This document shows positions 4,252 through 7,020 of a stretch of DNA of 7,020 nucleotides, in pieces. Each line of letters begins with the position of its first letter. Positions within the stretch are counted from its first letter, which is position 1. Source of the stretch: Thiomonas sp. Its GTDB lineage: Bacteria > Pseudomonadota > Gammaproteobacteria > Burkholderiales > Burkholderiaceae_C. The notes beneath the pieces are model-generated. The model had not been told where the DNA came from. It ran no database searches and saw nothing but the letters and a program-made list of their open reading frames with translations. The DNA lies in contig DAIDHU010000100.1 of the NCBI GenBank assembly GCA_027451915.1, forward strand, positions 1-7,020, given 5' to 3'. Both the position numbers and the translations under genes were made by a program.

Positions 4252-5919
4252 TCAGCCAAAACCGGGCCCGCGCAGGCGCACGTAGCGCCTGCCGGCGTGC
4301 ACGCCCCAGGCGTAGCACGCCAGCGAGAGCAGGGCCGTCAGCAGGCTGCCCCAGGTTTCGCCGAACCAGCCCAGGCCGCCGCGCGTGCTCACCAGGGACA
4401 GCGCATAGGTCAAGGCCAGGTACACCAGCAGCCAGGCGCCGCCCTGCCAGTCGGCCAGATCGAAGCTGGTCGCGGCGCTGCCCGCGCCGCGGCTGCCGGC
4501 GCGGCGCGCCCGCAGGTGCATCCACGCATACCAGCCCACGGCGGCGAGCATCACGGGCAGCGTGGCGCGCAGCACGGCCCAGCTCGCCCAGTACATGACC
4601 AGCGTGCTGACCACGAAGGCCAGGGGCGCGATGGCGCGCATGCCGGGCAGGCGATCGGCCGCGGCGCCGATGCCCTCGGCACGGAACACCGGCAAGGCCA
4701 CCGCTCCGATGGAGAAGGTGAACACGATCACCGCGCTCAGCGGCCGCACGATGGCGTGCCAGCTGGGCAGCGGCAGCAGCAGGGCCACGCCGACCACGAA
4801 GTTGACCAGCAGCGCCCGGCGCGGAATGCCCGAGGCCTCGTGCACATGCATGACCGCCCGCGGCAGCAGGCCGTTCTTGGCCATGCCGTACAGGTTGCGC
4901 GCGTTCGCCGACGTGAACACGATGCCCGAGCCCGCCGGCGAGATCATCGAGTCGGCAAGGAGCATCCAGTACAGCCAGCTCATGCCCAGCATGCGCGCCA
5001 GGTCGGCGAAGGGGGATTTCAGGTTCACGCCCTGCCAGCCGCCAGCCAGCAACTGCGGCGGCAGCGCCACGAGGAAGGCGAGCTGCAGCGCGAGGTACAG
5101 CGCGATGGTCAGCAGCAGGGTGGCGATCATGGAGCGAGGGATGTCGCGCCGCGGGTTCACGGCCTCGCCCGAGAGTTCGACGATGTTGCGAAACCCGGTG
5201 TAGGCGAAGATCAGGCCCGCCGAGGCCACGGCGCCCAGCGCCTGCCCGTAGCCCAGGGGCGCGAAGCCACCATGCCCGCCCAGGTTGGCCAGGCCGCCGG
5301 AGGCGCTGCCATGGTCGAAGCCGCTGGCCAGCAGCAGCCCCAGGGTCAGCGCCGGCACCAGCACCTTGATCGCCGTGACCACGTTGTTGGAGCGGGCGAA
5401 CAGCCGCACGCCGAAGTAGTTCAGCAGCACGAAGCCGGCCATGAGCAGCACGGCCAGCGCCAGGCCCCGCGGCGTCAGCACGCCCGCGGCCGCGTCGTAC
5501 ACGCCGGGCAGCCAGGCCGAGGCGTACTGCACCACGCCGGCCGCCTCGGTCGGAGGATTGCTCACGTAGGCCAGCCACATGGCCACGCCGATCACGGTGG
5601 CGGCCAGGCGCCCGTTGGAGTACAGGGGATAGCGCACCAGGCCGCCGGACTCCGGGCGCACCATGCCCAGCTCGGCGTAGACCAGCGCCACCAGCAGCAT
5701 CAGCACGCCGCCGACCAGCCAGGACAGCAAGGCCGCCGGGCCCGCGGCCCGCGCCGCGAACATGGACGCGAACAGCCAGCCCGAGCCGATCACGCTGCCC
5801 AGGCCGGCTGCCAGCAGGGACCAGAAGCCCAGCCTGCGCTGGAGCTTGCTTTCCTCGCGCTCGATCCCTCCGGCGTCCAGCGTCGAGCTCTGGGCGCGAT
5901 GGCCTGCGTGCGTATTCAT
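4252..5919 (-). CDS. APC-superfamily amino acid permease
   Basis: A 555-residue integral inner-membrane protein. The first helix carries the APC signature GLGSVIGSGWLF (39-50), where the unwound glycine-rich stretch binds the substrate backbone. FRNIVELSGEAVNPRRDIPR (243-262) is the conserved loop after helix 6. Hydrophobic segments fall near 31-56, 62-84, 107-130, 152-172, 183-200, 228-245, 265-288, 316-335, 370-387, 394-412, 430-450, 452-468, 494-512 and 523-541. That is about 14 helices, versus 12 in the basic family, so the last two may be an added pair. It should import an amino acid or related amine by ion coupling or exchange; the substrate cannot be told. The ATG at 5917-5919 gives a 30-residue hydrophilic N-terminus, as is usual. 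The upstream extension is a Pro/Arg-rich non-coding-looking stretch. The ribosome binding site is poor (GGGA at seven bases). The gene is 118 bases downstream of the MFS gene on the same strand. Confidence 0.92.
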   Translation of the reverse strand: MNTHAGHRAQSSTLDAGGIEREESKLQRRLGFWSLLAAGLGSVIGSGWLFASMFAARAAGPAALLSWLVGGVLMLLVALVYAELGMVRPESGGLVRYPLYSNGRLAATVIGVAMWLAYVSNPPTEAAGVVQYASAWLPGVYDAAAGVLTPRGLALAVLLMAGFVLLNYFGVRLFARSNNVVTAIKVLVPALTLGLLLASGFDHGSASGGLANLGGHGGFAPLGYGQALGAVASAGLIFAYTGFRNIVELSGEAVNPRRDIPRSMIATLLLTIALYLALQLAFLVALPPQLLAGGWQGVNLKSPFADLARMLGMSWLYWMLLADSMISPAGSGIVFTSANARNLYGMAKNGLLPRAVMHVHEASGIPRRALLVNFVVGVALLLPLPSWHAIVRPLSAVIVFTFSIGAVALPVFRAEGIGAAADRLPGMRAIAPLAFVVSTLVMYWASWAVLRATLPVMLAAVGWYAWMHLRARRAGSRGAGSAATSFDLADWQGGAWLLVYLALTYALSLVSTRGGLGWFGETWGSLLTALLSLACYAWGVHAGRRYVRLRGPGFG

Positions 5920-5975
5920 CGGAGATTCCCGGGCGAAAGGTTCTGGAAGGAGGCCGCACGGGCCCAGTCGTTCCG

Positions 5976-6005
5976 AACATACGCGAGCTGCGCGCAGCCT
6001 GCCAG
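5976..6005 (-). promoter_or_regulatory. Candidate promoter and palindromic site upstream of the APC permease
   Basis: On the minus strand, CTGGCA (6000-6005; 4 of 6 to TTGACA) and TATGTT (5976-5981; 4 of 6 to TATAAT) are separated by 18 bases. The start would be near 5969, about 50 bases before the ATG. A perfect 12-base palindrome, GCTGCGCGCAGC (5987-5998), fills most of the spacer, a place where a bound repressor would block polymerase. The boxes are weak, and both the promoter and the operator are by-eye proposals. Confidence 0.3.
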
Positions 6006-6037
6006 GAATCCGGCGAATCCTTGCACCGCCGGCGCGG

Positions 6038-7020
6038 TCAACGCGCCTGGGCGACTTCCTCGGCCGGGCCGGGCGGCGGGCCCCCGGCGCGCCGGCGCTT
6101 GGCGCGCTCCAGGTACCAGGTGGCGAGCGCGGCGGCGGCGAATCCCGAGGCGGCTCCCACGCCCAGGGCCCAGCGCGGCCCGAAGGCATCGGCCACCCAG
6201 CCGACCAGCGGCGCCCCCAGCGGGGTGCAGCCCAGGAAAATGCCCATGTAGATGGCCATGACCCGGCCCCGCATGAAGGGCTCGGTGGACAGCTGCACGA
6301 GGCTGTTGGTGGAGGTGGTGAAGGTCTGGGCCAGCGAACCCACCAGGGCCAGCACGACGCCGAAACTCCAGGGCCCCGGCATGAGCGCCGCCAGCGCGCA
6401 GGCGACGCCGAACAACAGCGCGCTCACGCGCAGCAGCACCAGATGGGGACGCTTGCGCCCGGCCACGAGCAATGCGCCCCCGACCGACCCCACGGCCATG
6501 CACGACGACAACACGCCGTACAGATCGGGGCCGCCGTGGAAGGCGCTGACCGACATGGTGGAGATGAAGATGGGGAAGTTCAGCCCGTAGGTTCCCACCA
6601 GGAACAACATGGTCAGCGCGACGATCAGGTCCGGGCGCCCCCTCAGGTAGCGAAAGCCCTCGACGATGCCCGAGGGCCCGGCCGGCGCATGCGGGGCTCG
6701 ACGCAGCTCGTCCGCGCGCATGGCCCCCAGGGCGGCGATGACCGCCACGAAGGACAGGCCATTGATCACGAACACCCATCCGCTGCCGACCGCGGCGATC
6801 ATCAGCCCGGCCACCGCCGGCCCCACCAGCCGGGCGCCGTTGAACAGCATGGAGTTCAGCGCCACGGCATTGGGCAGTGCCTCGTCCCCGACCAGCTCCG
6901 CCACGAAGGTCTGGCGTGCCGGGGCGTCGAAGGAGCTCACGCAGCCGAGTACACCGGCGAAGGCGTAGACCTGCCACAGGGTGACCGTCCCGGCCAGGGT
7001 CAGCAGGCCCAGGCCCAGCG
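6038..7020 (-). CDS. Major facilitator exporter, EntS/MFS_3 type (start beyond right edge)
   Basis: The frame stays open from the stop at 6038-6040 to the right edge, giving 326 visible residues. The N-terminal helices (perhaps 75-100 residues, including the usual loop motif A) are outside. The block SSFDAPARQTFVAELVG (28-44 of the visible chain), then ALNSMLFNGARLVGPAVAG (53-71), is diagnostic of the transmembrane secretion effector/EntS group (MFS_3). RGRVMAIYMGIFLGCTPLGA (250-269) is the matching motif in the C-terminal half. About nine hydrophobic helices are visible, ending in an Arg/Pro-rich cytoplasmic tail. EntS exports the siderophore enterobactin; relatives export varied small molecules, so the substrate is open and no siderophore genes are present here. 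A GTG at 6938-6940 sits inside the conserved block and is not the true start. The APC permease follows 118 bases downstream on the same strand. Confidence 0.9.
   Translation of the reverse strand, partial: LGLGLLTLAGTVTLWQVYAFAGVLGCVSSFDAPARQTFVAELVGDEALPNAVALNSMLFNGARLVGPAVAGLMIAAVGSGWVFVINGLSFVAVIAALGAMRADELRRAPHAPAGPSGIVEGFRYLRGRPDLIVALTMLFLVGTYGLNFPIFISTMSVSAFHGGPDLYGVLSSCMAVGSVGGALLVAGRKRPHLVLLRVSALLFGVACALAALMPGPWSFGVVLALVGSLAQTFTTSTNSLVQLSTEPFMRGRVMAIYMGIFLGCTPLGAPLVGWVADAFGPRWALGVGAASGFAAAALATWYLERAKRRRAGGPPPGPAEEVAQAR

Noticed and set aside
3778..6261. Open frame of 827 codons on the plus strand, antisense to the hydrolase and permease genes
   Set aside because: Its product is a Gln/His/Gly/Ala/Arg-rich string with no domain. 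It crosses the gap between two well-supported minus-strand genes and has the look of the antisense shadow of GC-rich codons. The permease and hydrolase motifs show the minus strand is coding.
6938..6940. GTG as start of a complete 300-codon MFS gene
   Set aside because: The frame continues upstream to the window edge with helix-like sequence (LTLAGTVTLWQVYAFAGVLG) that fits the family, so the gene is cut by the edge rather than starting here.
1..7020. Mobile elements, CRISPR arrays, tRNA genes, toxin-antitoxin or phage-defence genes
   Set aside because: No spaced repeats, terminal inverted repeats with target duplications, transposase or integrase motifs, cloverleaf sequences or known defence domains were seen on either strand.

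Overview
This is a GC-rich, gene-dense chromosomal window with third codon positions dominated by G and C. It looks like a betaproteobacterium, most plausibly Burkholderiales of the Bordetella/Achromobacter kind. That placement rests on base composition, on a GcvA-like LysR regulator divergent from a DUF2917 gene, and on general protein flavour. It is an inference, not an identification. No tRNA, rRNA, insertion sequence, integrase, CRISPR array or origin was seen, and no stretch over 300 bases lacks a gene.

Layout from left to right. (1) On the minus strand, the N-terminal 102 codons of a gene cut by the left edge, resembling the N-terminal region of GGDEF diguanylate cyclases, with an AT-rich promoter region upstream (about 380-420). 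(2) On the minus strand, a complete class II glutamine amidotransferase of the YafJ type (474-1304). (3) On the minus strand, a GcvA-like LysR-type regulator (1466-2488). (4) On the plus strand, a small DUF2917 protein (2621-3004), divergent from the LysR gene across a 132-base AT-richer control region that also holds a possible 12-codon leader ORF. (5) On the minus strand, an alpha/beta hydrolase related to PHA synthase, with a cysteine nucleophile (2944-4146); its 3' end overlaps that of the DUF2917 gene by 61 bases. (6) On the minus strand, an APC-superfamily amino acid permease (4252-5919). (7) On the minus strand, a major facilitator exporter of the EntS/MFS_3 type (6038 to beyond the right edge).

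The genes do not form one obvious pathway. The clearest functional unit is the divergent LysR/DUF2917 pair, where the regulator probably controls its neighbour and itself. The APC permease and the hydrolase run in the same direction with gaps of about 100 bases, so co-transcription is possible but not shown. The rest reads as ordinary core or semi-accessory chromosome. I found no convincing defence system or mobile system. The points most worth a second look are the leader ORF before DUF2917, the dyad in the divergent promoter, the tail-to-tail coding overlap, and the orphan PHA-synthase-like enzyme.
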